Source: Lasioglossum baleicum (lineage: Eukaryota; Arthropoda; Insecta; Hymenoptera; Halictidae). From it: a stretch of DNA of 64,000 nucleotides. Location: contig NW_027469206.1 of NCBI RefSeq assembly GCF_051020765.1, forward strand, positions 1 to 64,000, written 5' to 3'. The position numbers and the translations under genes were made by a program. The notes under the pieces were generated by a model. It ran no database searches. It saw only the letters and a program-made list of their open reading frames with translations, and was not told the DNA's origin. Positions 1-9,197 of this stretch are shown one piece after another; the stretch's first letter is position 1; every line of letters starts with the position of its first letter.

Positions 1-1059
1 ATGAGAGCGGAGGCGCGAGGTCGCGAGAGTGCTAGAGCGCGAAAGCGTAGGCGCGAGAGCGCGAGAGCGTAGGCGCGTGAGCGCGAGAGCACGAGAGCGG
101 AGGCGCGAACGCATGCGCGAGAGCACGAGAGTGCGAGATCGGAGGAGCGGACGGGTGCTGGAGGGCACATGAGTGCGAGAGTGGAGGCGCGAGCGGATGC
201 GCAAGAGTACGAGCGTTTGAGAGCGGAGGCGCGAGCGGATGCGCAACTGCACGAGAGCGGAGACGCGAACGTATGCGCAAGAGCACGTGAATGCGAGAGC
301 GGAGGCGCGAGCGGATGCGCGAGAACACGAGAGTACGAGAGCGGTGGCGCGATCGGATGCGCACGAGCACGTGAATGCGAGAGCGGAGGCGCGAGCGGAT
401 GCGCGGGTGCACGAGAGTGCGAAGGCGGAGGCGCGAGCGGATGCGCGGGTGCACGAGAGTGCGAAGGCGGAGGCGCGAGCGGATGCGCGGGTGCACGAGA
501 GTGCGAGAGCGGAGACGCGATCGGATGCGCGCGAGCACGAGATTGCGAAGGCGGAGGCGCGATCGGATGCGCAAGAACACAAGAGTGCGAGAGCGGAGGC
601 GCGAACGTATGCGCGAGAACACTAGAGTGCGAGAGCGGAGGCGCGAGCGGATGCGCGGGTGCACGAGAGTGCGAAGGCGGAGGCGCGAGCGGATGCGCGG
701 GTGCACGAGAGTGCGAAGGCGGAGGCGCGAGCGGATGCGCGGGTGCACGAGAGTGCGAGAGCGGAGACGCGATCGGATGCGCGCGAGCCCGAGATTGCGA
801 AGGCGGAGGCGCGATCGGATGCGCAAGAACACAAGAGTGCGAGAGCGGAGGCGCGAACGTATGCGCGAGAACACTAGAGTGCGAGAGCGGAGGCGCGAAC
901 GTATGCGCGAGAACACTAGAGTGCGAGAGCGGAGGCGCGAGCGGATGCGCGGGTGCACGAGAGTGCGAAGGCGGAGGCGCGAGCGGATGCGCGGGTGCAC
1001 GAAAGTGCGAGAGCGGAGGCGCGAACGTATGCGCGAGAACACTAGAGTGCGAGAGCGGT
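1..1059. repeat. 42-bp minisatellite inside the gag-like ORF, copy 1
   Basis: Tandem units of about 42 bp are clear from about 161 to 1059 and degenerate from 1 to 160. The + strand core is built from GGATGCGCGGGTGCACGAGA followed by a GTGCGA and GGAGGCGCGAGC part. Because 42 is divisible by 3, the unit gives a 14-residue repeat (core SHSRAPAHPLAPPP) in the gag frame and leaves several other frames open on both strands. Adjacent units differ by substitutions such as GTGCACGAGA versus ACACTAGAGT. Confidence 0.9.
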
Positions 1060-1520
1060 TTGTTGAGAGAGGACGTGGGGTAACGTACGAGTGATACGTC
1101 CTGAAACGATTCCCACGCATCGGATCGGTCCTCGGATTCGGGGAGGTCCAAGCGGGGAAATTCGGCCGGCACCGGCGGAAGCGATTGTCCGTCGCGACGG
1201 TCTGAGACGGGACTTACGGGGACGCTGGTCACGTCGTCGAGCTGAGACGTCAAAAGGGCCAGAGTCTCCAGGTAGGTTTCCTCCGTCTCCTCGAATTGGT
1301 CATCGGAGAAGTACGGGATCGTCGCTCGGGCTTCTCGTGGGATGAGTGAGTAGAGTTTCGTGTTTACGGTGTCGAAATTCCGCCATAGATTCCGCAGGTG
1401 GGCGATTCTGATTCGCAGCGTCCGTTCGGTCCAGTGCTCCTTCCCCAGCTTCCGCAGATTGGGAAGACTGCGGTCGATGGCGCGTTTCGTTTCAAGTTGA
1501 GCCACGATGGAATCCGCCAT
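1..1520 (-). CDS. Gag-like protein of BEL/Pao-type element, copy 1 (partial, runs off window start)
   Basis: This is the same reading frame as the complete copy at 7463-9133. It starts at the ATG whose complement lies at 1518-1520, in a strong ACCATGG context. About 506 codons are present and the C-terminus is outside the window. Residues 1-150 carry a BEL/Pao Gag-like region: a basic helical start, an acidic segment near residues 70-82 containing IPYFSDDQFEE, then PRLDLP (about 122-127) and WESFQD (about 136-141). From about residue 155 the protein becomes a proline-, serine- and alanine-rich 14-residue repeat encoded by the minisatellite. The two copies read identically over the shared part. 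No protease, reverse transcriptase or integrase is seen. Confidence 0.7.
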   Translation of the reverse strand, partial: MADSIVAQLETKRAIDRSLPNLRKLGKEHWTERTLRIRIAHLRNLWRNFDTVNTKLYSLIPREARATIPYFSDDQFEETEETYLETLALLTSQLDDVTSVPVSPVSDRRDGQSLPPVPAEFPRLDLPESEDRSDAWESFQDVSLVRYPTSSLNKPLSHSSVLAHTFAPPLSHFRAPAHPLAPPPSHSRAPAHPLAPPLSHSSVLAHTFAPPLSHSSVLAHTFAPPLSHSCVLAHPIAPPPSQSRARAHPIASPLSHSRAPAHPLAPPPSHSRAPAHPLAPPPSHSRAPAHPLAPPLSHSSVLAHTFAPPLSHSCVLAHPIAPPPSQSRARAHPIASPLSHSRAPAHPLAPPPSHSRAPAHPLAPPPSHSRAPAHPLAPPLSHSRARAHPIAPPLSYSRVLAHPLAPPLSHSRALAHTFASPLSCSCASARASALKRSYSCASARASTLALMCPPAPVRSSDLALSCSRACVRASALVLSRSRAYALALSRLRFRALALSRPRASAL

Positions 1521-1565
1521 GGTCGCAAAACTCTCCGTTGGTGTGGCACCGTACACTTTCTCGCG

Positions 1566-1583
1566 ATCCGGCTCGAAGGACCA
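1566..1583 (-). other. Primer-binding site for tRNA-Tyr, copy 1
   Basis: The + strand reads ATCCGGCTCGAAGGACCA, which equals the 3' end of eukaryotic tRNA-Tyr including the CCA tail, as recalled from the conserved tRNA-Tyr acceptor and T-stem. On the element strand it lies one base inside the 5' LTR, which is where minus-strand DNA synthesis is primed in LTR retrotransposons. It fixes both the element's orientation and the LTR boundary. Confidence 0.85.
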
Positions 1584-1584
1584 A

Positions 1585-2095
1585 TGTTTCGACTTCGACC
1601 GACGGTCGGAAAGCCTGAGTGCCGGGATCGCCCAGGTTTGGACGCGCGAGGAAAGGTAACGGTCACGCCACAAGGATTAAAGAAGACTCGCGGTGGACGA
1701 TGTGATGGAGATCAATGACGAACGTTGATTTATTGATATGAAAGAAGTGGAGCGCGCACGGCTCTGACCCGCGTGAATTCCAGAAAAGCAGGTGTTACAA
1801 AAGGTTTTTGAACCAGAGTGTTTCTGTGCGCGATGAACCAGAGAGAGTGACCCCGCTTCGCCGAGGGGGTTCCCGAATAGGCCCAAGTCGACGAACGCGG
1901 TGGTCCGCGATTGGCGGATCGATCGCAGAGTCGATTGTTTCGGGATTCGAATCGAGGTAGTTTACGGGTCACGACGGCGAGCCGTTGAGAACGCGGTGTC
2001 GAAAATAATAACACGCGGCGTGTGTTCTTGAAATTGGTAGAAAAACCCGGCGTGTCTCAATCGACCGGTAAACTTCTCGATTTGAATCCCGAACA
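1585..2095 (-). repeat. 511-bp long terminal repeat, copy 1 (5' LTR of the - strand element)
   Basis: The + strand begins TGTTTCGACTTCG and ends GAATCCCGAACA, giving TG...CA termini with a short inverted TGTT/AACA. The identical 511 bp recurs at 6854-7364 and 9198-9708. On the element strand an AATAAA polyadenylation signal lies at 1729-1734, 144 bp before the inner LTR edge. A small dyad (ACACGC, one base, GCGTGT) lies at 2011-2023 in the likely U3 part. Small open frames at 1677-1886 and 1730-2014 are shared by all LTR copies and are not taken as genes. Confidence 0.93.
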
Positions 2096-4461
2096 TTATG
2101 CGTTATGCGTTATGCGTTATGCGTTATGCGTTATGCGTTATGCGTTATGCGTTATGCGTTATGCGTTATGCGTTATGCGTTATGCGTTATGCGTTATGCG
2201 TTATGCGTTATGCGTTATGCGTTATGCGTTATGCGTTATGCGTTATGCGTTATGCGTCAAGCGTTATCCGTTATGCGTTATGCGTTATGCGTTATGCGTT
2301 ATGCGTTATGCGTTATGCGTTATGCGTTATGCGTTATGCGTTATGCGTTATGCGTTATGCGTTATGCGTTATGCGTTATGCGTTATGCCTTATGCGTTAT
2401 GCGTTATGCGTTATGCGTTATGCGTTATGCGTTATGCGTTATGCGTTATGCGTTATGCGTTATGCGTTATGCGTTATGCGTTATGCGTTATGCGTTATGC
2501 GTTATTCGTTAAGCGTTATGCGTTATGCGTTATGCATTATGCGTTATGCGTTATGCGTTATGCGTCAAGCGTTATCCGTTATGCGTTATGCGTTATGCGT
2601 TAAGCGTTATGCGTTATGCGTTATGCGTTAGGCGTTATGCGTTAGGCGTTATGCGTTATGCGTTATGCGTTATGCGTTAGGCGTTATGCGTTATGCGTTA
2701 TGCGTTATGCGTTATGCGTTATGCGTTATGCGTTATGCGTTATGCGTTATGCGTTATGCGTTATGCGTTTTGCGTTTTGCGTTATGCGTTATGCGTTATG
2801 CGTTATGCGTTATGCGTTATGCGTTATGCGTTATGCGTTATGCGTTATGCGTTATGCGTTATGCGTTATGCGTTATGCGTTATGCGTTATGCGTTATGCG
2901 TTATGCGTTATGCGTTATGCGTTATGCGTTATGCGTTATGCGTTATGCGTTATGCGTTATGCGTTATGCGTTATGCGTTATGCGTTATGCGTTATGCGTT
3001 ATGCGTTATGCGTTATGCGTTATGCGTTATGCGTTATGCGTTATGCGTTATGCGTTATGCGTTATGCGTTATGCGTTATGCGTTATGCGTTATGCGTTAT
3101 GCGTTATGCGTTATGCGTTATGCGTTATGCGTTATGCGTTATGCGTTATGCGTTATGCGTCAAGCGTTATCCGTTATGCGTTATGCGTTATGCGTTATGC
3201 GTTATGCGTTATGCGTTATGCGTTATGCGTTATGCGTTATGCGTTATGCGTTATGCGTTATGCGTTATGCGTTATGCCTTATGCGTTATGCGTTATGCGT
3301 TATGCGTTATGCGTTATGCGTTATGCGTTATGCGTTATGCGTTATGCGTTATGCGTTATGCGTTATGCGTTATGCGTTATGCGTTATGCGTTATGCGTTA
3401 TGCGTTATGCGTTATGCGTTATGCGTTATGCGTTATGCGTTATGCGTTATGCGTTATGCGTTATGCGTTATGCGTTATGCGTTATGCGCTATGCGTTATG
3501 CGTTATGCGTTATGCGTTATGCGTTATGCGTTATGCGTTATGCGTTATGCGTTATGCGTTATGCGTTATGCGTTATGCGTTATGCGTTATGCGTTATGCG
3601 TTATGCGTTATGCGTTATGCGTTATGCGTTATGCGTTATGCGTTATGCGTTATGCGTTATGCGTTATGCTTTATGCGTTATGCGTTATGCGTTATGCGTT
3701 ATGCGTTATGCGTTATGCGTTATGCTTTATGCGTTATGCGTTATGCGTTATGCGTTATGCGTTATGCGTTATGCGTTATGCGTTATGCGTTATGCGTTAT
3801 GCGTTATGCGTTATGCGTTATGCGTTATGCGTTATGCGTTATGCTTTATGCGTTATGCGTTATGCGTTATGCGTTATGCGTTATGCGTTATGCGTTATGC
3901 GTTATGCGTTATGCGTTATGCGTTATGCGTTATGCGTTATGCGTTATGCGTTATGCGTTATGCGTTATGCGTTATGCGTTATGCGTTATGCGTTATGCGT
4001 TATGCGTTATGCGTTATGCGTTATGCGTTATGCGATATGCGTTATGCGTTATGCGTTATGCGTTATGCGTTATGCGTTATGCGTTATGCGTTATGCGTTA
4101 TGCGTTATGCGTTATGCGTTATGCGTTATGCGTTATGCGTTATGCGTTATGCGTTATGCGTTATGCGTTATGCGTTATGCGTCAAGCGTTATCCGTTATG
4201 CGTTATGCGTTATGCGTTATGCGTTATGCGTTATGCGTTATCCGTTATGCGTTATGCGTTATGCGTTATGCGTCAAGCGTTATCCGTTATGCGTTATGCG
4301 TTATGCGTTATGCGTTATGCGTTATGCGTTATGCGTTATGCGTTATGCGTTATGCGTTATGCGTTATGCGTTATGCGTTATGCGTTATGCGTTATGCGTT
4401 ATGCGTTATGCGTTATGCGTTATGCGTTATGCGTTATGCGTTATGCGTTATGCGTTATGCG

Positions 4462-4545
4462 TTAAGCGTTATGCGATATGCGTTATGCGTTATGCGTTAA
4501 TCGTTAAGCGTTATACGTTATGCGCTATGCGGTATGCGTTATTCG
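4462..4545. repeat. 84-bp variant cassette (12 heptamers), first occurrence
   Basis: Twelve consecutive heptamers occur in a fixed order: unit 1 TTAAGCG, unit 3 ATATGCG, unit 6 TTAATCG, unit 7 TTAAGCG, unit 8 TTATACG, unit 10 CTATGCG, unit 11 GTATGCG, unit 12 TTATTCG, with consensus TTATGCG in the other positions. The same order recurs at 12075, 15904 and many times in array C, so this is a marker of higher-order duplication. Confidence 0.93.
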
Positions 4546-4860
4546 TTATGCGTTATGCGTTATGCGTTATGCGTTATGCGTTATGCGTTATGCGTTATGC
4601 GTTATGCGTTATGCGTTATGCGTTATGCGTTATGCGTTATGCGTTATGCGTTATGCGTTATGCGTTATGCGTTATGCGTTATGCGTTATGCGTTATGCGT
4701 TATGCGTTATGCGTTATGCGTTATGCGTTATGCGTTATGCGTTATGCGTTATGCGTTATGCGTTATGCGTTATGCGTTATGCGTTATGCGTTATGCGTTA
4801 TGCGTTATGCGTTATGCGTTATGCGTTATGCGTTATGCGTTATGCGTTATGCGTTATGCG

Positions 4861-5028
4861 TTACGCGTTACGCGTTACGCGTTACGCGTTAGGCGTTATG
4901 CGTTATGCGTTATGCGTTGTGCGTTATGCGTTGTGCGTTATGCGTTGTGCGTTGTGCGTTGTGCGTTGTGCGTTGTGCGTTGTGCGTTGTGCGTTATGCG
5001 TTCTGCGTTATGCGTCAAGCGTTATCCG
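4861..5028. repeat. TTACGCG-to-TTGTGCG variant patch, array A
   Basis: Four TTACGCG units (4861-4888) are followed by TTAGGCG, three consensus units, TTGTGCG units alternating with consensus and then consecutive, then TTCTGCG and the TCAAGCG-TTATCCG pair (5015-5028). The whole ordered patch recurs at 12460-12627. Each TTACGCG-TT junction contains ACGCGT. Confidence 0.9.
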
Positions 5029-6848
5029 TTATGCGTTATGCGTTATGCGTTATGCGTTAAGCGTTATGCGTTATGCGTTAGGCGTTATGCGTTATGCGTT
5101 ATGCGTTATGCGTTATGCGTTAGGCGTTATGCGTTATGCGTTATGCGTTATGCGTTATGCGTTATGCGTTATGCGTTATGCGTTATGCGTTATGCGTTAT
5201 GCGTTATGCGTTATGCGTTATGCGTTATGCGTTATGCGTTATGCGTTATGCGTTATGCGTTATGCGTTATGCGTTATGCGTTATGCGTTATGCGTTATGC
5301 GTTATGCGTTATGCGTTATGCGTTATGCGTTATGCGTTATGCGTTATGCGTTATGCGTTATGCGTTATGCGTTATGCGTTATGCGTTATGCGTTATGCGT
5401 TATGCGTTATGCGTTATGCGTTATGCGTTATGCGTTATGCGTTATGCGTTATGCGTTATGCGTTATGCGTTATGCGTTATGCGTTATGCGTTATGCGTTA
5501 TGCGTTATGCGTTATGCGTTATGCGTCAAGCGTTATCCGTTATGCGTTATGCGTTATGCGTTATGCGTTATGCGTTATGCGTTATGCCTTATGCGTTATG
5601 CCTTATGCGTTATGCCTTATGCGTTATGCGTTATGCGTTATGCGTTATGCGTTATGCGTTATGCGTTATGCGTTATGCGTTATGCGTTATGCGTTATGCG
5701 TTATGCGTTATGCGTTATGCGTTATGCGTTATGCGTTATGCGTTATGCGTTATGCGTTATGCGTTATGCGTTATGCGTTATGCGTTATGCGTTATGCGTT
5801 ATGCGTTATGCGTTATGCGTTATGCGTTATGCGTTATGCTTTATGCGTTATGCGTTATGCGTTATGCGTTATGCGTTATGCGTTATGCGTTATGCGTTAT
5901 GCGTTATGCGTTATGCGTTATGCGTTATGCGTTATGCGTTATGCGTTATGCGTTATGCGTTATGCGTTATGCGTTATGCGTTATGCGTTATGCGTTATGC
6001 GTTATGCGTTATGCGTTATGCGTTATGCGTTATGCGTTATGCGTTATGCGTTATGCGTTATGCGTTATGCGTTATGCGTTATGCGTTATGCGTTATGCGT
6101 TATGCGTTATGCGTTATGCGTTATGCGTTATGCGTTATGCGTTATGCGTTATGCGTTATGCGTTATGCGTTATGCGTTATGCGTTATGCGTTATGCGTTA
6201 TGCGTTATGCGTTATGCGTTATGCGTTATGCGTTATGCGTTATGCGTTATGCGTTATGCGTTATGCGTTATGCGTTATGCGTTATGCGTTATGCGTTATG
6301 CGTTATGCGTTATGCGTTATGCGTTATGCGTTATGCGTTATGCGTTATGCGTTATGCGTTATGCGTTATGCGTTATGCGTTATGCGTTATGCGTTATGCG
6401 TTATGCGTTATGCGTTATGCGTTATGCGTTATGCGTTATGCGTTATGCGTTATGCGTTATGCGTTATGCGTTATGCGTTATGCGTTATGCGTTATGCGTT
6501 ATGCGTTATGCGTTATGCGTTATGCGTTATGCGTTATGCGTTATGCGTTATGCGTTATGCGTTATGCGTTATGCGTTATGCGTTATGCGTTATGCGTTAT
6601 GCGTTATGCGTTATGCGTTATGCGTTATGCGTTATGCGTTATGCGTTATGCGTTATGCGTTATGCGTTATGCGTCAAGCGTTATCCGTTATGCGTTATGC
6701 GTTATGCGTTATGCGTCAAGCGTTATGCGTTATGCGTTATGCGTTATGCGTTATGCGTTATGCGTTATGCGTTATGCGTTATGCGTTATGCGTTATGCGT
6801 TATGCGTTATGCGTTATGCGTTATGCGTTATGCGTTATGCGTTATGCG

Positions 6849-6853
6849 TTATG
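6849..6853. other. 5-bp target-site duplication (TTATG), left side of element copy 2
   Basis: The array ends TTATG immediately before the left LTR and resumes with TTATG at 9709-9713 immediately after the right LTR. The array phase therefore steps back exactly 5 bp across the element. That is a 5-bp target-site duplication, usual for LTR retrotransposons, and it shows the element inserted into a pre-existing heptamer. Confidence 0.85.
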
Positions 6854-7364
6854 TGTTTCGACTTCGACCGACGGTCGGAAAGCCTGAGTGCCGGGATCGC
6901 CCAGGTTTGGACGCGCGAGGAAAGGTAACGGTCACGCCACAAGGATTAAAGAAGACTCGCGGTGGACGATGTGATGGAGATCAATGACGAACGTTGATTT
7001 ATTGATATGAAAGAAGTGGAGCGCGCACGGCTCTGACCCGCGTGAATTCCAGAAAAGCAGGTGTTACAAAAGGTTTTTGAACCAGAGTGTTTCTGTGCGC
7101 GATGAACCAGAGAGAGTGACCCCGCTTCGCCGAGGGGGTTCCCGAATAGGCCCAAGTCGACGAACGCGGTGGTCCGCGATTGGCGGATCGATCGCAGAGT
7201 CGATTGTTTCGGGATTCGAATCGAGGTAGTTTACGGGTCACGACGGCGAGCCGTTGAGAACGCGGTGTCGAAAATAATAACACGCGGCGTGTGTTCTTGA
7301 AATTGGTAGAAAAACCCGGCGTGTCTCAATCGACCGGTAAACTTCTCGATTTGAATCCCGAACA
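6854..7364 (-). repeat. 511-bp LTR (3' LTR of element copy 2)
   Basis: It matches 1585-2095 (offset 5269) and 9198-9708 with no difference seen. Its ends are TGTTTCG and CCCGAACA on the + strand. AATAAA on the element strand lies at 6998-7003. Its left edge touches array A, and its right edge is followed by the element's purine-rich tract and 3' UTR. Confidence 0.93.
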
Positions 7365-7462
7365 TACTGCCCGCCTCGAAATATCAATTTCGAAACGCTG
7401 CGGAGACGCACGCAAGTGGCCACGCATGGCCGAACGATGTTAAACGAAATAGGGACAGCGCT
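7365..7462 (-). other. 3' UTR and weak polypurine tract of element copy 2
   Basis: These 98 bp lie between the gag-like stop codon (TAA, complement at 7463-7465) and the 3' LTR. On the element strand the last bases before the LTR are GAGGCGGGCAGTA. This is only moderately purine-rich but sits where second-strand synthesis is primed. No other feature was seen. Copy 1's equivalent is outside the window. Confidence 0.5.
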
Positions 7463-9133
7463 TTACAATGCCCGAGCGCCTGTCCCCATGAGCGCAATGG
7501 GCTGCCCGCCGTGACGTCTCGAGGGCGGGGGTGGGCGGTACATGTGAGCGTAACGGCGCAGCGTGTAGAGCGCGAAAGCATAGGCGCTAGAACGAAAGCG
7601 CGAGAGCGGAGGCATGAGAGCGGAGGCGCGAGGTCGCGAGAGTGCTAGAGCGCGAAAGCGTAGGCGCGAGAGCGCGAGAGCGTAGGCGCGTGAGCGCGAG
7701 AGCACGAGAGCGGAGGCGCGAACGCATGCGCGAGAGCACGAGAGTGCGAGATCGGAGGAGCGGACGGGTGCTGGAGGGCACATGAGTGCGAGAGTGGAGG
7801 CGCGAGCGGATGCGCAAGAGTACGAGCGTTTGAGAGCGGAGGCGCGAGCGGATGCGCAACTGCACGAGAGCGGAGACGCGAACGTATGCGCAAGAGCACG
7901 TGAATGCGAGAGCGGAGGCGCGAGCGGATGCGCGAGAACACGAGAGTACGAGAGCGGTGGCGCGATCGGATGCGCACGAGCACGTGAATGCGAGAGCGGA
8001 GGCGCGAGCGGATGCGCGGGTGCACGAGAGTGCGAAGGCGGAGGCGCGAGCGGATGCGCGGGTGCACGAGAGTGCGAAGGCGGAGGCGCGAGCGGATGCG
8101 CGGGTGCACGAGAGTGCGAGAGCGGAGACGCGATCGGATGCGCGCGAGCACGAGATTGCGAAGGCGGAGGCGCGATCGGATGCGCAAGAACACAAGAGTG
8201 CGAGAGCGGAGGCGCGAACGTATGCGCGAGAACACTAGAGTGCGAGAGCGGAGGCGCGAGCGGATGCGCGGGTGCACGAGAGTGCGAAGGCGGAGGCGCG
8301 AGCGGATGCGCGGGTGCACGAGAGTGCGAAGGCGGAGGCGCGAGCGGATGCGCGGGTGCACGAGAGTGCGAGAGCGGAGACGCGATCGGATGCGCGCGAG
8401 CCCGAGATTGCGAAGGCGGAGGCGCGATCGGATGCGCAAGAACACAAGAGTGCGAGAGCGGAGGCGCGAACGTATGCGCGAGAACACTAGAGTGCGAGAG
8501 CGGAGGCGCGAACGTATGCGCGAGAACACTAGAGTGCGAGAGCGGAGGCGCGAGCGGATGCGCGGGTGCACGAGAGTGCGAAGGCGGAGGCGCGAGCGGA
8601 TGCGCGGGTGCACGAAAGTGCGAGAGCGGAGGCGCGAACGTATGCGCGAGAACACTAGAGTGCGAGAGCGGTTTGTTGAGAGAGGACGTGGGGTAACGTA
8701 CGAGTGATACGTCCTGAAACGATTCCCACGCATCGGATCGGTCCTCGGATTCGGGGAGGTCCAAGCGGGGAAATTCGGCCGGCACCGGCGGAAGCGATTG
8801 TCCGTCGCGACGGTCTGAGACGGGACTTACGGGGACGCTGGTCACGTCGTCGAGCTGAGACGTCAAAAGGGCCAGAGTCTCCAGGTAGGTTTCCTCCGTC
8901 TCCTCGAATTGGTCATCGGAGAAGTACGGGATCGTCGCTCGGGCTTCTCGTGGGATGAGTGAGTAGAGTTTCGTGTTTACGGTGTCGAAATTCCGCCATA
9001 GATTCCGCAGGTGGGCGATTCTGATTCGCAGCGTCCGTTCGGTCCAGTGCTCCTTCCCCAGCTTCCGCAGATTGGGAAGACTGCGGTCGATGGCGCGTTT
9101 CGTTTCAAGTTGAGCCACGATGGAATCCGCCAT
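7463..9133 (-). CDS. Gag-like protein of BEL/Pao-type element, full ORF (556 aa) with minisatellite tail
   Basis: This is probably the structural Gag-derived protein of the element. The start at 9133 (ATG in ACCATGG, the strong eukaryotic context) is preferred to an in-frame ATG at 9286, because that one lies inside the LTR and would translate the primer-binding site. Residues 1-60 are basic and helical, with an LGKEHWTERTLRIRI stretch. Residues 66-95 are acidic (IPYFSDDQFEE). Residues 122-141 carry PRLDLP followed by WESFQD, which resembles the BEL/Pao Gag signature (LPxLxLPxFxG then WxxFxD). The glycine/phenylalanine part is lost and the rest of Gag is missing. From about residue 155 the chain is a 14-residue Pro/Ser/Ala repeat (SHSRAPAHPLAPPP type), ending in a Ser/Arg/Leu-rich tail. 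No zinc knuckle or protease is seen. Family assignment is by motif memory only; it may be a relic rather than functional. Confidence 0.7.
   Translation of the reverse strand: MADSIVAQLETKRAIDRSLPNLRKLGKEHWTERTLRIRIAHLRNLWRNFDTVNTKLYSLIPREARATIPYFSDDQFEETEETYLETLALLTSQLDDVTSVPVSPVSDRRDGQSLPPVPAEFPRLDLPESEDRSDAWESFQDVSLVRYPTSSLNKPLSHSSVLAHTFAPPLSHFRAPAHPLAPPPSHSRAPAHPLAPPLSHSSVLAHTFAPPLSHSSVLAHTFAPPLSHSCVLAHPIAPPPSQSRARAHPIASPLSHSRAPAHPLAPPPSHSRAPAHPLAPPPSHSRAPAHPLAPPLSHSSVLAHTFAPPLSHSCVLAHPIAPPPSQSRARAHPIASPLSHSRAPAHPLAPPPSHSRAPAHPLAPPPSHSRAPAHPLAPPLSHSRARAHPIAPPLSYSRVLAHPLAPPLSHSRALAHTFASPLSCSCASARASALKRSYSCASARASTLALMCPPAPVRSSDLALSCSRACVRASALVLSRSRAYALALSRLRFRALALSRPRASALMPPLSRFRSSAYAFALYTLRRYAHMYRPPPPSRRHGGQPIALMGTGARAL
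7576..8672. repeat. 42-bp minisatellite inside the gag-like ORF, copy 2
   Basis: It is the same array as at 1-1059, complete here. Units are regular from about 7774 to 8672 and increasingly degenerate from 7773 down to about 7576. At least 21 clear units are present. The array begins about 14 residues after the WESFQD motif and keeps the gag frame open, so it looks like an in-frame expansion that replaced the rest of Gag. Open frames on both strands here (for example 7782-8696 + and 7645-8733 -) are by-products of the 42-bp period. Confidence 0.9.
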
Positions 9134-9178
9134 GGTCGCAAAACTCTCCGTTGGTGTGGCACCGTACACTTTCTCGCG

Positions 9179-9196
9179 ATCCGGCTCGAAGGACCA
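9179..9196 (-). other. Primer-binding site for tRNA-Tyr, copy 2
   Basis: The 18 bp match the tRNA-Tyr 3' end (TGGTCCTTCGAGCCGGAT on the element strand) and lie one base inside the 5' LTR at 9198. They are identical to 1566-1583. Confidence 0.85.
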
Positions 9197-9197
9197 A

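Larger units (their letters stand above)
1..2095 (-). mobile_element. Non-autonomous BEL/Pao-like LTR retrotransposon, copy 1 (cut by window start)
   Basis: This stretch matches 7614-9708 at a constant offset of 7613 bp with no difference seen by eye. It carries, in element order on the - strand, the 5' LTR (2095 to 1585), the primer-binding site, the start of the gag-like ORF and most of the internal minisatellite. The 3' end of the ORF, the 3' UTR and the 3' LTR lie upstream of base 1. The LTR abuts the heptamer array directly at 2096. The variants that follow match those following copy 2, so the two copies come from one insertion later duplicated with its flank rather than from two insertions. 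Confidence 0.85.
2096..6853. repeat. TTATGCG heptamer satellite, array A (about 680 units)
   Basis: There is uninterrupted tandem TTATGCG from the LTR edge to the TTATG preceding the next LTR. From 2096 to 6849 is 4753 bp, exactly 679 heptamers, so the register is kept throughout. Variants are single or double substitutions: TTATCCG after TCAAGCG (2258, 3160, 4182, 4272, 5015, 6674), TTATGCC, TTATGCT, TTAGGCG, TTTTGCG, ATATGCG, TTACGCG and TTGTGCG. The longest pure stretch runs from about 5845 to 6670, close to 119 units. No gene is present; open + strand frames arise because the repeat contains no stop. Confidence 0.97.

Noticed and set aside
1091..1718. Small + strand frames opposite the gag-like N-terminus and LTR (1091-1345, 1398-1718; copies at 8704-8958 and 9011-9331)
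   Set aside because: They are antisense shadows of the gag-like ORF and LTR, with no supporting start context or family resemblance.
2096..6853. CRISPR-like or other spacer array
   Set aside because: Units are directly adjacent 7-mers with no spacers and no cas genes, and the setting is eukaryotic.
4520..6987. Long + strand frames that run from the array into the LTR (ends at 6928 and 6987)
   Set aside because: They are read-through of repeat into non-coding LTR. The non-repeat tails are also open in other LTR copies without the array and match nothing recognisable.
7645..8733. Arginine-rich - strand frame of 362 codons, + strand frames at 7782-8696 and 7988-8707, and their copies at 32-1120, 169-1083 and 375-1094
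   Set aside because: They are alternative frames of the 42-bp minisatellite. Only the frame continuous with the Gag-like N-terminus and a good start codon is kept.
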